From: Cornus controversa
Lineage: Eukaryota; Streptophyta; Magnoliopsida; Cornales; Cornaceae
Length of the DNA: 64,000 nucleotides
Direction: 5' to 3'
Assembly: GCA_026545225.1 (NCBI GenBank)
Contig: CM048852.1
Location: 57,047,146 to 57,111,145 of the forward strand
Below the pieces are notes generated by a model that saw nothing but the letters and a program-made list of their open reading frames with translations, ran no database searches and was not told the DNA's origin. The position numbers were made by a program, and so were the translations under genes. Positions 12,601-25,218 of the stretch are shown here, in pieces; the stretch's first letter is position 1; every line of letters starts with the position of its first letter.

Positions 12601-13251
12601 TGTTGGATTGGTAGACTTTTGAGTGTTACTTGTTGTCAATCCAACAGCTAAGGACACAGGATCACCATAAAAATCCTACTCATGATAGAGTCCAGAATGG
12701 AACTAATCCTTATGCTGTGTCATTTCAGTTAAATATGGTAGTATTGGGTCTCAAAAATAGGGACGTCAAGGTACCTCTAAACTTAACCCTATGAAGGAAA
12801 GCTCCTTTCCAAACTAAACTTGTCCTATCTTGTTTCATCTTTGGATGGGTTTAGTTTAGTTTGTGTAGCCCCTACTGAACCATTTTACAACCTATATCTC
12901 ACTAATAAAAAGTGGTCTACGTTTTTCAGCTGCATTGCAAAAAAAGAAAAAAAAGTTGTATATAAAATGTTAAAAGTTACACACTCGTACATGTATGTAT
13001 GACGTTCTGCACTTATCGAATGAGTTTTTTTTTTTTTTTTTCATGAAAAGCCAAGCTCCTCTCAGTAGGGAACAATCTATCATGTACGTACTCTCATAGT
13101 AAGCTGTGTAGAGAGCGGCTAGTTCAGTGAGCTACTTCTTGTTATAGCTTCTCTATTCCGAACGGACTAAATATCCGAGAAATTGAATGCCACCTACCTG
13201 CATATTTCTTTCTAATATTACGTTACTTTATCCTATCATTTTGTTTAGTTT

Positions 13252-13289
<38 letters not shown>

Positions 13290-13874
13290 CCTCTAATGAT
13301 CCAGTGAATGCTATAGCTATCATATTACCAGTAAAAAGTGAATAGTGATTGGCATTGGTTGGAACAGAAGATAGTGGATTGGAGATGATTCATGTCATGC
13401 CAGTTCTCCTCTTTAGGACAGATAAAGAAGTGTAATGGAAACGTATCCACTGGATTCTGTTCTCTTTCAAGGTGAAGCCTGTCGTCCCGTTAAAAGGCAA
13501 AATAACAATTCTACCTACTTTACTCGAACAATATTCAAAAAAGTTCAATTAATTCTACAATCCATAAAGGAGTGCCAATTGTCATGAATCACATTTTTGA
13601 GAGAGAGTTCTGATTGGTGTAGGTTTTAGTGGCAATCATTCCGTAAAATATATATGTATATATGTTCACAGTGTACTTACACGCTCATTTACAACAATGT
13701 CCAATCTACCGCTTTGAGTCATTGAGCAATAGTGGTTTTGACAATAACCTGTTTTGCATCCTCACATACAAAGATCTACAATAATATATAAGAATCAATA
13801 AATGCACTTTAAAAAAAAAATAGTTGATGAATTAATTGCGCTGCCAAAGCCCATGCAGACTATAAACAACCACC

Positions 13875-13920
<46 letters not shown>

Positions 13921-14288
13921 GAATGGCAATGCCCATGCCTCTTTGTTCATTTCTTTTGTGTGGCATGCATGTCTGGTATAATATATATAGTGGGGGACAG
14001 GCCGAACACTCACCCTGATTATATAGCATAGCATGTGTATATCAATCATCTACTGAAAGCCAGCTTCGTCAGCAGATCGATAACGTGTATATAATTCATA
14101 CTTGCAAAAAAATATATACGTATGTGTACCGATGTACGTGTGTCTCTCTCTAATTTGACTTGCCAAGTTAGTTCCTATTGAGAGAGAGAGAAAAAAAAAA
14201 GATCTTCCTTCAGGAAGGAACGGACATAAGTTGAGATTATTAATCCATAGTTACGAGATCAAACATTGATTTAATTAACTTAGAGAAC

Positions 14289-14291
<3 letters not shown>

Positions 14292-14352
<61 letters not shown>
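14292..14352. repeat. Compound microsatellite (AT)n-(AG)n
   Basis: About 15 AT units followed by about 16 AG units, without interruption. Confidence 0.9.
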
Positions 14353-14356
<4 letters not shown>

Positions 14357-14646
14357 TGAATTGTATTATCGTGTACTCTACAGGAAACAAATTGGCGATT
14401 TGATATTGGTTCAACCATCAGGTCGGCAACATTGTGCATTGTTTATGCAAAGGAGGAAAGAGGCGTTATGTTTAAATAAGGAGGACTCAAAGGAATTGGA
14501 AGGACAATATCAACATTTCTTTTTTTTTTTAGTAAATTGGTTATTTAATTCTTCTTCCATTGTTTTTTTATTTTCTTTACCTATTTTTCCATTTTTATTT
14601 TCAATCCAAACACCTTATGAATCAACAAGGTTCCCTTTGTATCATA

Positions 14647-14692
<46 letters not shown>
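14647..14692. repeat. Compound microsatellite (AT)n-(GT)n
   Basis: About ten AT units passing directly into about 13 GT units. Confidence 0.9.
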
Positions 14693-14737
14693 CCATATTC
14701 AGTCATATAGTAGAAAATTTAACACGGCATTCAGATT

Positions 14738-15330
14738 GATATCTTGAAATGATTATTAACTAATTTTACTTTTTAAAAATTCTCACGAAAAAAGTATGGG
14801 AATGTAAGGAGGGATTAACATCCCCTCTTACGTAGAGGGACCGTTCTGCTACAGAGCACTAGATTTTATGTGAGGGACCACCCGTGCTACACATAACATT
14901 ACCACACATAAAAGAATCCTGATTCATGTAAAGATATATTATTAGTAATAAAATCACATCACTACTTCTAATGATAAAATTATTGACACGTTTAACATAA
15001 AATTGAGTGACAATTCACGCATACCACATAGGAATGATATCTAGAAATGATTATTAACTAATTTTACTTTTTAAAAACTCTCACGGAAAAAGTATGGCAA
15101 TGTAAGGAGGGATTAGGATCCCCTCCTTCGTGGAGGGACCGTTCCGCCACAGAGCACCAGATTTTATGTGAGGAACCATCCATACTACACATAATATTAC
15201 CACACATAAAAGAATCCTAATTCATGTAAAGATATATTATTAGTAATAAAATCACACCACTACTTCCAATGATAAAATTATTGACACGTTTAACATAAAA
15301 TTGCGTGACAATTCACACAAAGCACGTAGA
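14738..15330. repeat. Tandem duplication, two copies of about 298 bp
   Basis: The copy from 14738 and the copy from 15036 both start GATATCT and stay alignable to their ends, with scattered substitutions and small gaps. Each contains GTAAGGAGGGATTA and TGACACGTTTAACATAAAATTG. No coding capacity. The level of divergence suggests an old local duplication. Confidence 0.85.
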
Positions 15331-16494
15331 AATTATACTTTATTAGATATTTGTCATCTCTAATAGAGTCTATTTTCTTGAAATCTCACCGAACACACAA
15401 CTCCAACCAAACCAATTTAAGTACTTGGTTGGCATTGCAAGCAACATATATATTATATTACCTCTATGTCGAGAGAACACCATTAATTTATTTATTTTTT
15501 TATGTTTGTGATTGACAACCATGATTAAAAAATGGACTTGAAAGCCTTGGCTAGCTTGTGGTATGTCTTGGGAAAGTTGAGAACTCAAACTTAAGTAATT
15601 AAAGGCTTTGCGTGTGTAATAATTTATAATTCTGATATTAAAATTTTGGTTATATAGATTCACTTGGAGTAATGGACGGTTTGGTTGGACTAGCCGACTT
15701 TACACAGTTCGAGGAAAAAGTAAACAATATCTGATGATCTTGTATTTTTAAATTATTAGTATATACTTTTTTCAGTTTTAGGTCTAGAGTGAACTCTTTA
15801 ATATATTAATATAATACTAATAATTTTTAATTCTCTCTACTTGACCTGCAAATAAATTTATGAAAATGTAAAAACACTATTTACGGTTTTAGTTTAAGAG
15901 ATACTGATTAAATGGACAGAGAATTGACGTGTGAGAGAGAGTCAACAAATTACAAATTTCAAAAAAAAAAAATATATAGTGTTGAATAACTATTAACCTG
16001 TAAGAGAATTTAAAAATTAAAAAAAATCCAATAGTAGTAATGATAAAGATAAAACACTTGGGTTAAAGAAATTTGTTTGGACTAATAGAAAAGCAGTTGA
16101 ATTTATTTGGTAATTAATATAAAAATAATTAATACATTGAAAAGAAATATATAAGTAATATAATGAAATCACATTTGTTGGTCTCTTCTCCCATTCGGGG
16201 TGCCTTAATTGTCTTTTACTATTGAGCCGCCGGGTTGAGAATGGTTAAGGACCAGTGCTCCCTTTCTCATCTCTTGGGAAGAAACGGACGGGCACCGGTA
16301 CAAGACACGACAAAAAAAAAAAAAAAAATACAGTTATAAAATAATAATATAATATATGTTAATTATAGAATAAAAAAAAATAGATAAATAGATTAAAGAA
16401 TCACACTTATTTAGCTATCTACATATATTTAGCTTAGATTTTTAATCATAACTTAGTCGCATATAATTTTCTTTCGAAATACTTGAATATACAT

Positions 16495-16695
16495 CATTGT
16501 TACGAAGTGTTCGACATGCATTCAAGAAATGTTCGAGAAGTATCCAATGAATGTCCGATAAGTGTTCTAAAAAAAATTGTCAAAGATACTTCTATGAAAT
16601 GTCTGACACTTATTTAAAAAATATTTAATACGATATTCGAGTATCTGACACGAATACGACACTCTCTATACAGTATGTCGGTACTTCCTACACCA
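16495..16695. repeat. Fragment of the GACAC-type dispersed repeat
   Basis: Contains GTATCTGACACGAATACGAC and related GTTCGACATGCATTC words, ending in GTCGGTACTTCCTA, like the ends of the copies near 11.0 kb and 60.6 kb. Boundaries are uncertain. Confidence 0.4.
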
Positions 16696-17053
16696 TCATT
16701 AAAAAGGAAAATGTTAAACGTTATGAAATTTTATCATGAATTGCCTTCATGAATGATGTGGCAAGTAATAATACCATTGACATTTCGTGTATGGGGAGAA
16801 TCTCACCAATACTAACTCACCATTTAATTGTCGCATCATTCAAGAAAAAAATTCATGAAATATTTTCATGACGTGTAGCATTGCTCAATTAAAAATCTGC
16901 CCGTGTGAGAGAGAGCATATATATTGTAACTGTCTTAGTTGTTTAAATTTTGCTAATAAATGTCCCACAGGAAGTCCATGCAGTAATTAACCTGACGGAT
17001 GATCTGATCATGCAACCACCAAGTTGAAATTGTGCATTAGTGGAATCTGTGTC

Positions 17054-17055
<2 letters not shown>

Positions 17056-17092
<37 letters not shown>
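17056..17092. repeat. (AT)n microsatellite
   Basis: About 18 uninterrupted AT units, followed by GTAT repeats. Confidence 0.9.
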
Positions 17093-17105
<13 letters not shown>

Positions 17106-18266
17106 GTGATGCCATATGCAACATAATTAATTGTACATTATTTTCTACAAGAAGTTGGATAAATTATTTTATATATAATGACCTGCACTTACGTATCAGC
17201 AGTCTAGTTGGCAGTTCGTCAATTTCATAATCAAAGGTAGATTTTAAAATTTGCATTTGAATTGTCATCTTTTTTGTCTTGCTCAAGCAAAATCCTTTAT
17301 CATATTAAGGTCAATTAATAATTAATTATTCCTTACCGAAAAATATATATAAATATAGCCATACGTATTCTCCTGTGATAGTCTGAATAATTCCAATACT
17401 CCAATCACAATGATCAGACATTTTTTAATTTATTTTTTGCTTTGTATAGATATAGATACATACATTTCTAGATGGATTGCAAAAAAATCCAACAGAAAAA
17501 TACATATATAATAATACTATATTTTAAAATTAAAGATTTGATAGCAATACCAATACAGAACCCAGAGCCCATAAAAGGTATCTTTCGTCCTTGGTTTGTA
17601 TCTTAAAACCATAAATTAGCTCAAAGTTAAGTGACAAAAGGTTAAAAAAAGCCAGCCAACATCGAGACTGTACGTTCTGATTCAATTCCTTCATTTTCAG
17701 GCATGGCAACTCAATTTGGGAGCATCATAAGATCATGAAACATGTTTGAAGGGAATGAATGAATAAATCTTTAATTATTGTTTATGAGCTAATTCAGCCC
17801 AATTCATTAACTCATGAAACATGTTTAATTTTTATTTCTAAAGGTAACTCATGAAACATGTTTACTTATTTCATGTGTTATTAACTTCTTCTATCAACTG
17901 TGAAACTTTTCAAAGTCAAAAATTAAACATCAACCATCATTCAAGCTCAACTCATTTCAATTAGTAAAGAAGATCAAATGTAGAACCTGAATTTTTTTGG
18001 CATAGATAAATGTAAATGTAAAATACACTGTACATTGCCTGAGTTCTTTAATTTGGGAAAATTATAATTAAGTGAATTAAACTAAAATAATTGCTGTACA
18101 GTCTTGAATTCATCATGATCACTACAAAGTTCTTTTTTTTCTCATGATCACTACAAAGTGGACAACACTAAAAGTGATCAATGATTAATCTAAATTATTG
18201 TAGTACAGCACAGCTATTTTTTCTTGTTCCAATCACTAATTATAATTTTTAAGTTTGATAGCCACT

Positions 18267-19625
18267 TTAAGCACCGGTAACTTCTTCTACAGGTTCATAA
18301 ATCAGATCGTTAAGTTGTGGCCTGAGTTTATCTTTCCAAATTTCTGAGCTGGGTCCAACCTCACCCTCTCGTATCTTAATCTCTACCACAACCAGCTTCT
18401 CCGTTAACCGGTAAATTTCTACCATAGCAGCAAAATGACCATTCTGCCCCTCCAACTTCAATCCCCACTCTCTCTTTTTCGTCATCGTCAAGTCCACCGT
18501 CTTCCCAAACTCCTCGATTTTATCCGTAATTCTCTCCGGCAACTCCGCCGATACGAACCGTTCACCTCTCACCGGAAAATATGACTCACCAAACAACCCA
18601 GACAAATCGACACCGGACGAGAAGGAGATTATATCGAAAGCGTTCAGGAACTTCTTGTTCTCCTCATGAATTTTGAATTCAAAATCGTCCGCGTGGAATT
18701 TGATCTGTTTGTATCCCATTCTGAACCACGGATCGTTGTTGATCTCTTCAACGGTGATCCGAGTCTCGGGATTCGTGTCGAGAAGGCGGGAAATGAAGCG
18801 TTTCAAATCAGGAGACGTCCATTTCGGGCATCGAAACTCACCTTTGTAAATCTTTTTGTACATCACCATGAGGTTCCGATCGTTGAACGGTAGATAACCG
18901 GCGTTCAAAACGTAGAGAATGATGCCGCATGACCAGACGTCCACCTTCGCACCATCGTAACCTTTCTTCTCGAGGATCTCCGGCGCCACGTAGGCCGGCG
19001 TGCCGCAAAGCGTGTGGAGAAGTCCGTCGGGTTGGATCTGATCCGTCACCGCGCTGAGTCCGAAATCGGTGACCTTCAGGTCCCAATTCTCGTCGAGGAG
19101 CAGGTTCTCCGGTTTCAGATCTCGGTGATACACGCCGTGAGAGTGACAATATCCGACGGCGGAGATCAATTGCTGGAAGTACCGACGGCTGAGATCTTCG
19201 CTGAACCGTCCCTTCGCGACCTTCGCGAAGAGCTCGCCACCTTTGGCGTATTCCATGACGAAGTAGATCTTCGTCTTGGTGGCGAGGACCTCGAAGAGCC
19301 GGACGATGTGAGGGTGGTGCAGCCGGCGCATGATGGAGATCTCTCTCTTAACGTGCGCCGTGAGGCCTCCTTTGAGGACCTTCTTCTTGCTCACTGCCTT
19401 GATGGCGACGCTCTGTCCCGTCCGTACGTTCCTCGCGTGGTACACCTTCGCGAATGCTCCGTATCCGAGCAGTTTTCCGAGCTCGTACTTTTCCAACAGC
19501 ATGATCTCCGGCGTAGCCTCGCCGGTTGCCGGAAACGCATTGCCGGATACACCACTTCGATCTCTGACATCACTCGGTCCAGAGATCATACCCCTGTCTT
19601 CGCAGTAAATTTCTTCGCTTGGCAT
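18267..19625 (-). CDS. CIPK: CBL-interacting serine/threonine protein kinase, CIPK11/CIPK14 type, intronless
   Basis: Predicted SnRK3 kinase of the PKS5/CIPK11-CIPK14 clade; Arabidopsis CIPK11 regulates plasma-membrane H+-ATPase. The only upstream in-frame ATG that precedes the whole kinase domain is at 19625 ([10 protein letters not shown]), giving 452 residues; the frame is open a little further upstream but without ATG. The kinase domain has GYGAFAKV (54-61), Lys76, HRDLKPEN (167-174, Asp169), DFG (187-189) and APE (about 215-217). The regulatory tail has the NAF motif starting at Asn328 with LSGLF at 341-345, then a PPI-like stretch. It has a roughly 45-residue N-terminal extension before the kinase core, longer than in Arabidopsis CIPK11. 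The kinase part is much more GC-rich than its surroundings. Clade assignment is from remembered similarity. Confidence 0.95.
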   Translation of the reverse strand: MPSEEIYCEDRGMISGPSDVRDRSGVSGNAFPATGEATPEIMLLEKYELGKLLGYGAFAKVYHARNVRTGQSVAIKAVSKKKVLKGGLTAHVKREISIMRRLHHPHIVRLFEVLATKTKIYFVMEYAKGGELFAKVAKGRFSEDLSRRYFQQLISAVGYCHSHGVYHRDLKPENLLLDENWDLKVTDFGLSAVTDQIQPDGLLHTLCGTPAYVAPEILEKKGYDGAKVDVWSCGIILYVLNAGYLPFNDRNLMVMYKKIYKGEFRCPKWTSPDLKRFISRLLDTNPETRITVEEINNDPWFRMGYKQIKFHADDFEFKIHEENKKFLNAFDIISFSSGVDLSGLFGESYFPVRGERFVSAELPERITDKIEEFGKTVDLTMTKKREWGLKLEGQNGHFAAMVEIYRLTEKLVVVEIKIREGEVGPSSEIWKDKLRPQLNDLIYEPVEEVTGA

Positions 19626-19856
19626 CAAATTATTGAGCGAGCGAATAGAAATCACTCAAAATCAAAATTAGGAAAAAGAAAACACAATTTGTTTTCAGAT
19701 GTTGAGCTGAATGCTGCGAATTTTTCAGACTTGGAGAAAATTGTTGGAAAAACAGATTCTGATTGCTTCAAGAGCTATGGATATTTTCAACCTCACCTTT
19801 ACAAGGATGTACAGAAGCCAGAAGTTGTGATTCACGAGGGCCAGTGATACTTCCAG

Positions 19857-19889
<33 letters not shown>

Positions 19890-20000
19890 GCATCTTTTGA
19901 GAGAGAAAAATCAGGTCGAGAATGTGAACAAGGAAAAAGGTTGGAGGGGGACGAAGTCTTAAAAGAGCTTTAAACGTGTGTTCTTTTATGGCTTACGAAT
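19626..20000 (-). promoter_or_regulatory. 5' leader/promoter of the minus-strand CIPK, with a GAGA tract
   Basis: Upstream of the ATG at 19625 the sequence holds a (GA)n tract at 19858-19885. GA/CT tracts in plant leaders and proximal promoters can bind BPC/GAGA factors. No TATA box was assigned. Confidence 0.45.
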
Positions 20001-21498
20001 TTATCTTCTTTTCTTTTCGTTTTCTTTCTTTTGTATTTTCTTCCTTAAATGGGTAAGTCTAAGTATAAGATGATCTCGTGATTCTGGTTATAAGCTCTCT
20101 TTCTAATTATGTATGGACTTATTAATACTCCCTCTTCTAATTTAATTGTCTATTTTTTTGACCCGAGTGAAAAAAAATTCCTCTAAATCAAAAAGTTTAA
20201 GTAAAAATAATTAATTTTTATTTGGAGCTAATATTCGCGCTCCACATATATTGTCTTATGCTCTAACTCTTTGTTTTAATAAATATAATAATCATCGTGT
20301 TCTTTTAGTATTCTATTTTAATTAGAAAAGTTTTTTTTTTATGTGTTGATTTGTTTACTCTCTTTATTTTTTTATTATTAAAAATTATCTCTAACTTAAC
20401 TCTATATTAGTGTTAAAAAGTTTTTGAATCAAATATAAAAGAAATTGACTTGCAGACTTCTGCCGGGAAGAAATCAAACTAATAATGAGTTTTTATATTT
20501 CTTTCTCTTTTCTTAATTTAAAAGCATTATTTTTTGTTATCTTTTCTTAACTATTTCTCATAATTCAAAAAGTACAGAATGTACAAGAGAACCGGCTCTC
20601 TGGGACCCAAATTCAATTGATGTTAAAAATAAAACATATAAATTCCAAAGTTTAGGTTTTGAAAGTACTTATCTGTCTTGTGAAAGATTTTTAAAATTAC
20701 TGAATTTGCTTTTAAAAACAAAGATCACTATGAATTTTGTTCTAAAAAGTAATATTCATCCGTTTCAAAAAGCCAACCAAACAAGACATTGGAAACACAA
20801 TAACACAAACCAAATTAAAAAATTCTAAAAATTCCACAACATAATACATAGGAAAAAAAATAATTTCACTTAATCAAATCCATGATTCTAAGAAAAATCA
20901 CTTATTGGAACATTAACAGAGCATGTACTCTACTTAATCGAAAAAATGTAGAAAGAAAATAAACCACTATAAAAACTCCTCCATCTTGAAAACGAAGAGA
21001 TACATAATAGAGTTTTTTTTTTTTAAATTATTAGTTTAATTTTTTTAAGAGGGTAGTTAACTATCACAACTTTTGATTTTTTTTTACTAGTTTTTTTTCT
21101 TTTGCATGCAACTCAAATTTTTTTTCAATATTTTTTAATACTAAGATGAAATTAAACTTTAGGAGAGAGATAGAATTTTCAATAAATAAATAAATAGAGT
21201 GAACAAATCAACACATAGAAAGAAAGCTTTCATAGGGCACTTTAGTCATTATATTTACCAAAATAAGGAGTTGGAGTGCCCGAATATATTTATGGAGTGT
21301 GAATATCAATTCTTTTTTTTCATAAATACCCTTCTATTTGAGTTTTTACAAAAAGCTCTACTCAATCAAGAAAGTGATAAATAAAATAAATGCATCTATT
21401 CATAGATAACCATCAAGTTTTTAAAATTTTCCAATTTAATTATCAATATATATACATTCAAATTTTAAAAGATAATTTTACAGAAAGATGGAGAATAC

Positions 21499-21620
21499 AT
21501 TAATTTCATATCACTTCTACTTTTCAAAAAGAATAAATAATAAACTTAGGGCCGAAGTCATTAGTTTCATATCACTTCTACTTTTCAAAAAGAATAAATA
21601 ATAAACTTAGGGCCGAAGTC
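21499..21620. repeat. Tandem duplication of 61 bp, two near-identical copies
   Basis: Each copy starts CATTARTTTCATATCAC and ends GGGCCGAAGT. Apart from one base the copies look identical, indicating a recent event. Confidence 0.9.
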
Positions 21621-23093
21621 TTCAACATAAGATATTGACCCCGCAATACCTGTGTTTTTGGCGGAAGTCTTCAAGCCCACCTTATAAGATGAAATTGAGG
21701 AGGACATATATTCTTTGACCGTGTTATTTCAAAAAAGATTCTTGAATAGATAAATTAGAGTACATTTAATTGTAATAATTTTTAATTTTAAAATCTCCAC
21801 TAAGAGACAACACATGGAAGTCCAAACGAATCAAACACCTGACAGCCACGTTATCAATACGAGTCTACATAATTCATTAATGCATAAAATCAGCAATCAA
21901 ACTCCAGTAAATAAAAAAATTACCCTAAATAATAAGAGAATCACGTTCTCCGCCAACTATGAAACAATCGTAAGTTAAACATCTGTAATCATAAACATTA
22001 TAAAAGAGATGGCAAAAGCACACAAGAGAATATACAATTTTAGCAAAAAAATAATTTTTCTATCGACTGTAGTGTGAATTTATCTAATTTTTCTATAAAA
22101 AAATTTCTTAGCACCTACAATATTCAAACTTCATATCAATCTTTGATGGTATAAGAATTTCATCAAGTTGGTTGATGGCTATATTTCAAAGAGGTGAATT
22201 TGATGGGTGTTTTTTTTCATTTGACATGCAATTTGATGTGTAGCATCTAAATAGAAAGTATTGAGCATGTTCTCTCTTCTAAAATAATCATTCGATTATT
22301 TATTCGATAATATATTTAATAATATTATTTTTGTATTTATTAAAAGACACATCACGCACGTGTAATACAGTACTATATTTTGAATAAAGTTTCATTGAAA
22401 GACGATTGATTGAAGGTAGGTCTTGGTTGGAAACCCCCACTGTACCATTTTATGCTATTGTGATTGTTTTGGTTTATTTTGTATGATTGAGTTGTCAATT
22501 ATCGGATAGCACCTCAACAACTCGATCAGGTCATATCAAGTACTAGAATTCAAATTTACTGGGTTTTCTGGATAAGAACAATAAACAAATTAATTAATAA
22601 AATAAAAATAGTTGAATTTGAGTTTCAGAATATTTACTTTGTTTTTCAATACAAAGATTCAATAGAAAAAACTACTACTTTGTGTGAGATAAACAGATTA
22701 AATTTTGTTTCTTCCATTATCTTGGGTAAGCTAAACTGCTCGGAATTAGTAGTTGATTTGAGTTTAAAAAACGGAAACAATAAATATTAAGAGTTTTTTG
22801 AATCATTAATTAAGTGTAATAGCTTGTTACAACTCATTCGTGTACAAGCTTCAGTCTCTTCTAGAAAAGCAATTATTGGTGTCTTAACTAGTAATAATTT
22901 ATCGATATAGCTGGTTGTACTCCCTATATCTTATCCACATAGTTTAAAATCTGAACATAACCAGACCTTTTATTTCCTAAGTAATGAAACCATACTTTTA
23001 CCATGTAATTAATTTTAAGAAGGGCCAATTGCATTAAAAAAAAAAACTCCCATAGACTCTTGGCAATAAACTCCCTTTTAATTAAACAACCGT

Positions 23094-23486
23094 TAACATA
23101 AATGAAGATTTAATAAATTCCCAAGGGTCAAAATTTTGATGCATATACTAAAAGTGGTTTGGTTAATATATTTTAGAATAAATATCACTTACACCTCTTG
23201 AGATTTGATGTATTGACACGCGACTACAATTTTGTAAATTTTCGTCACTAACACCCCCTTTCAACTTTTTTTATTTTTTTTAATATGTAAAAAATGGAGT
23301 TTTACTAGTGATGAGATTTTCCAATTTACAAAATTCCCGTAGTATTTACTAATTCCCAAGAAAGGTTACAAAACTAAACAACCTTTAACATAAATGAAGA
23401 ATTATTAAAATGCCATGTAGTCAAAATTTTGATGTATATTCTAAAAGTGGCCTCCGCGACGTCGTCTATTTGGTTAATATATTTTA
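23094..23486. repeat. Direct repeat pair separated by about 200 bp
   Basis: Blocks at about 23094-23175 and 23376-23486 share CTAAAAGTGG, GTCAAAATTTTGATG and TTTGGTTAATATATTTTA. The second has an extra GC-rich insertion (CTCCGCGACGTCGTCTA). The sequence between starts AAATATCACTTACACCTC, resembling the ends of the foldback MITE found at 32.8 and 36.4 kb. Confidence 0.65.
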
Positions 23487-23585
23487 TTTGTTTAAAACGA
23501 CACTGTTTTTGTACTTCCAATTTTTTTTCAAAAAAATAAAATAAATGCATCCATCACCAATATTGTTTGATTACTTAAGCACATT

Positions 23586-23745
23586 CTCCTCACTCAAAAC
23601 TCATTCGCTCGTTGAAATACACACTCAAAACAAAATCAACAATTCAATCAATATTAGAAAGACTCCTCACTCAACACTCAAAACTCATTCTCTTGTTGAA
23701 ATACACACTCAAAACAAAATCAATAATTCAATCAATGTTAGAAAG
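23586..23745. repeat. Tandem repeat, about two copies of 85 bp
   Basis: Two blocks each contain CTCAAAACTCATTC, GTTGAAATACACACTC and CAATCAATRTTAGAAAGA. They encode a repeated peptide in one frame, but there is no sign of a gene. Confidence 0.85.
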
Positions 23746-23781
23746 ATAGATAACTACATAAGGAGAGAGAAAACCCAAAAC

Positions 23782-23782
23782 T

Positions 23783-23835
<53 letters not shown>

Positions 23836-23848
23836 AGAGAGAGAGAGA
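23782..23848. repeat. Compound microsatellite AT-AG-G-AG
   Basis: (AT)n passes into (AG)n, then 11 guanines, then (AG)n again. Confidence 0.9.
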
Positions 23849-24047
23849 GTGAGAAGGGGTTGCAACTAAAATTTAAGAAGATCAGGGAAAAATAATGACC
23901 TAATTATGAGTTTGACTCTGAGATTAAAGGAAATGTTTGTTCTCTCTAACGTAAATGACATTCCTTCCCCTTCCATGTTAATTCACATGATCTTGTGTCT
24001 TTCAATCATTGTCTTCGATCAAACATTTAAAGCTACACACTAACAAA

Positions 24048-24637
24048 TAGACCGATAAATGGATTGGATTTGACTTGATGCGATCCGAATCCAATAAAAG
24101 TTATATTTAATTTGATCTGATCCAATATGATAACTCAGTGGATTATTTAAGATTTCATCCATATTTGATTTGTTATTAATCAGATATTTAATTGAAAAGA
24201 ATGTATTTTTTATTAAAACAAATAAATATCAAAATAAATTAGCAAAGATTAGAAAAAAAAAAAGAAAAAGAAGCCAACGAAGACAAATAAAATATAAACA
24301 AAAGAATAATAAAAAAATAAGTAATTGATTTTTTTTATTAAAGAAAAAAAATAAAGAGAGACAAAATAGAGAGAAAGAAGAACAAGAATAAAATAATGAT
24401 AAAAAATATTTTATATAATATGTAAATTTTTATATATTATAGCATTAGATAATATATTTATATTATATTATATCAGATTGGATTATTATCGGACCGATCA
24501 ACTATAACATGTATCCGATTTGTTTAGCTATTGAATTATTAAATTCGAATTGATAACGGATTATTGGATAATGTTGCAATCCATATCCTAATTATCGGTT
24601 CAAATTTGAATCAAAATCAAATTCATTGACAGGTCTA
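24048..24637. mobile_element. Non-autonomous hAT-like element, 590 bp
   Basis: The ends are inverted: TAGACCGATAAATGGATT at the left against AATTCATTGACAGGTCTA at the right. They are flanked by an 8-base target duplication with one mismatch, CTAACAAA (24040-24047) and CTAACAAG (24638-24645). Subterminal GATCCGAAT/ATCCGATT-type words are typical. No transposase coding. It lies about 116 bases left of the Copia element. Confidence 0.8.
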
Positions 24638-24753
24638 CTAACAAGAGTTTTTCTACTTTTTCTTTGTTTTCATACTCTTCATTTCTTAGCTCTTTCTCTC
24701 TTTATCTGTGTGTGCGCGTGCGCGCTTATGTGTGTGGATTTTTGGATCAAAGA

Positions 24754-24947
24754 TGTTACGATAGAGAAAAGATTAAGAAATTGTATGTATTCATCAATTA
24801 TAAGTATGTATATTTACAGTACAATGGGACATATATATAGGCAATACAAAAGATGAGTCAAGGAAAGACTCATGGGATAGAGAGAATAAATGGAGAGATT
24901 ATGGGAGAGACTATAGGGACACATGTTACATATGTACTATACTAACA
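24754..24947 (-). repeat. 3' LTR of the Copia element
   Basis: 194 bases, TG...CA. Its body matches 31602-31797 and shares the terminal ACTATACTAACA. Confidence 0.9.
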
Positions 24948-25218
24948 TCCCCCCTTAAACTTGAGTAGGTAAAGCGGAAAACAACTTAAATTTGGAAACC
25001 AAATCATAAAAATGTTATGGCAAATGAGCTTTGGTGAAAATGTCGGTTGTCTAATCAGCAGAAGTGACAGAGGGCAGACGAATTGTGCCTTGAGTACATG
25101 TTGACGAACAAAATGATAATCAATTTCAATATGTTTGGTATGTTCATGAAAGACGTCATTGTGAGCAATCTAGATGACACTTTGATTATCACAATAGAGT
25201 GTTGTAGCAGTAGAATGT

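Larger units (their letters stand above)
12600..18266. other. Intergenic region, AT-rich, with microsatellites and a 298-bp tandem duplication
   Basis: No gene was recognised in 5.7 kb. It holds dinucleotide tracts at 13254-13287, 13883-13912, 14292-14352 (AT then AG), 14647-14692 (AT then GT) and 17056-17092. It also holds a tandem duplication (14738-15330) and a GACAC-type repeat fragment (16495-16695). Short open frames in this stretch mostly read through microsatellites (IYIYIY, VCVCVC) and are not credible proteins. The right end includes the 3' flank of the minus-strand kinase. Confidence 0.6.
20001..24047. other. AT-rich intergenic region with local duplications
   Basis: No gene was recognised. 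Contains a 61-bp tandem duplication (21499-21620), a split direct repeat (23094-23175 and 23376-23486), a tandem repeat of about 85 bp (23586-23745) and an AT/AG/G microsatellite (23782-23848). Base composition is strongly AT-rich and the short open frames are compositionally random. Confidence 0.6.

Noticed and set aside
13100..13145. Possible tRNA-like box (GTTCAGTGAGCTAC)
   Set aside because: Neither a cloverleaf nor a complete B box can be formed around it.
14361..14747. 128-codon open frame ending in IYIYIYVCVCVC
   Set aside because: Its C-terminal part is a translated AT/GT microsatellite and the rest has no motif.
18838..19847. Long open frames on the strand opposite to the CIPK11/14-type gene, including a 277-residue one on the plus strand
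   Set aside because: They mirror the GC-rich kinase coding sequence and show no domain of their own; the kinase frame has all conserved motifs.
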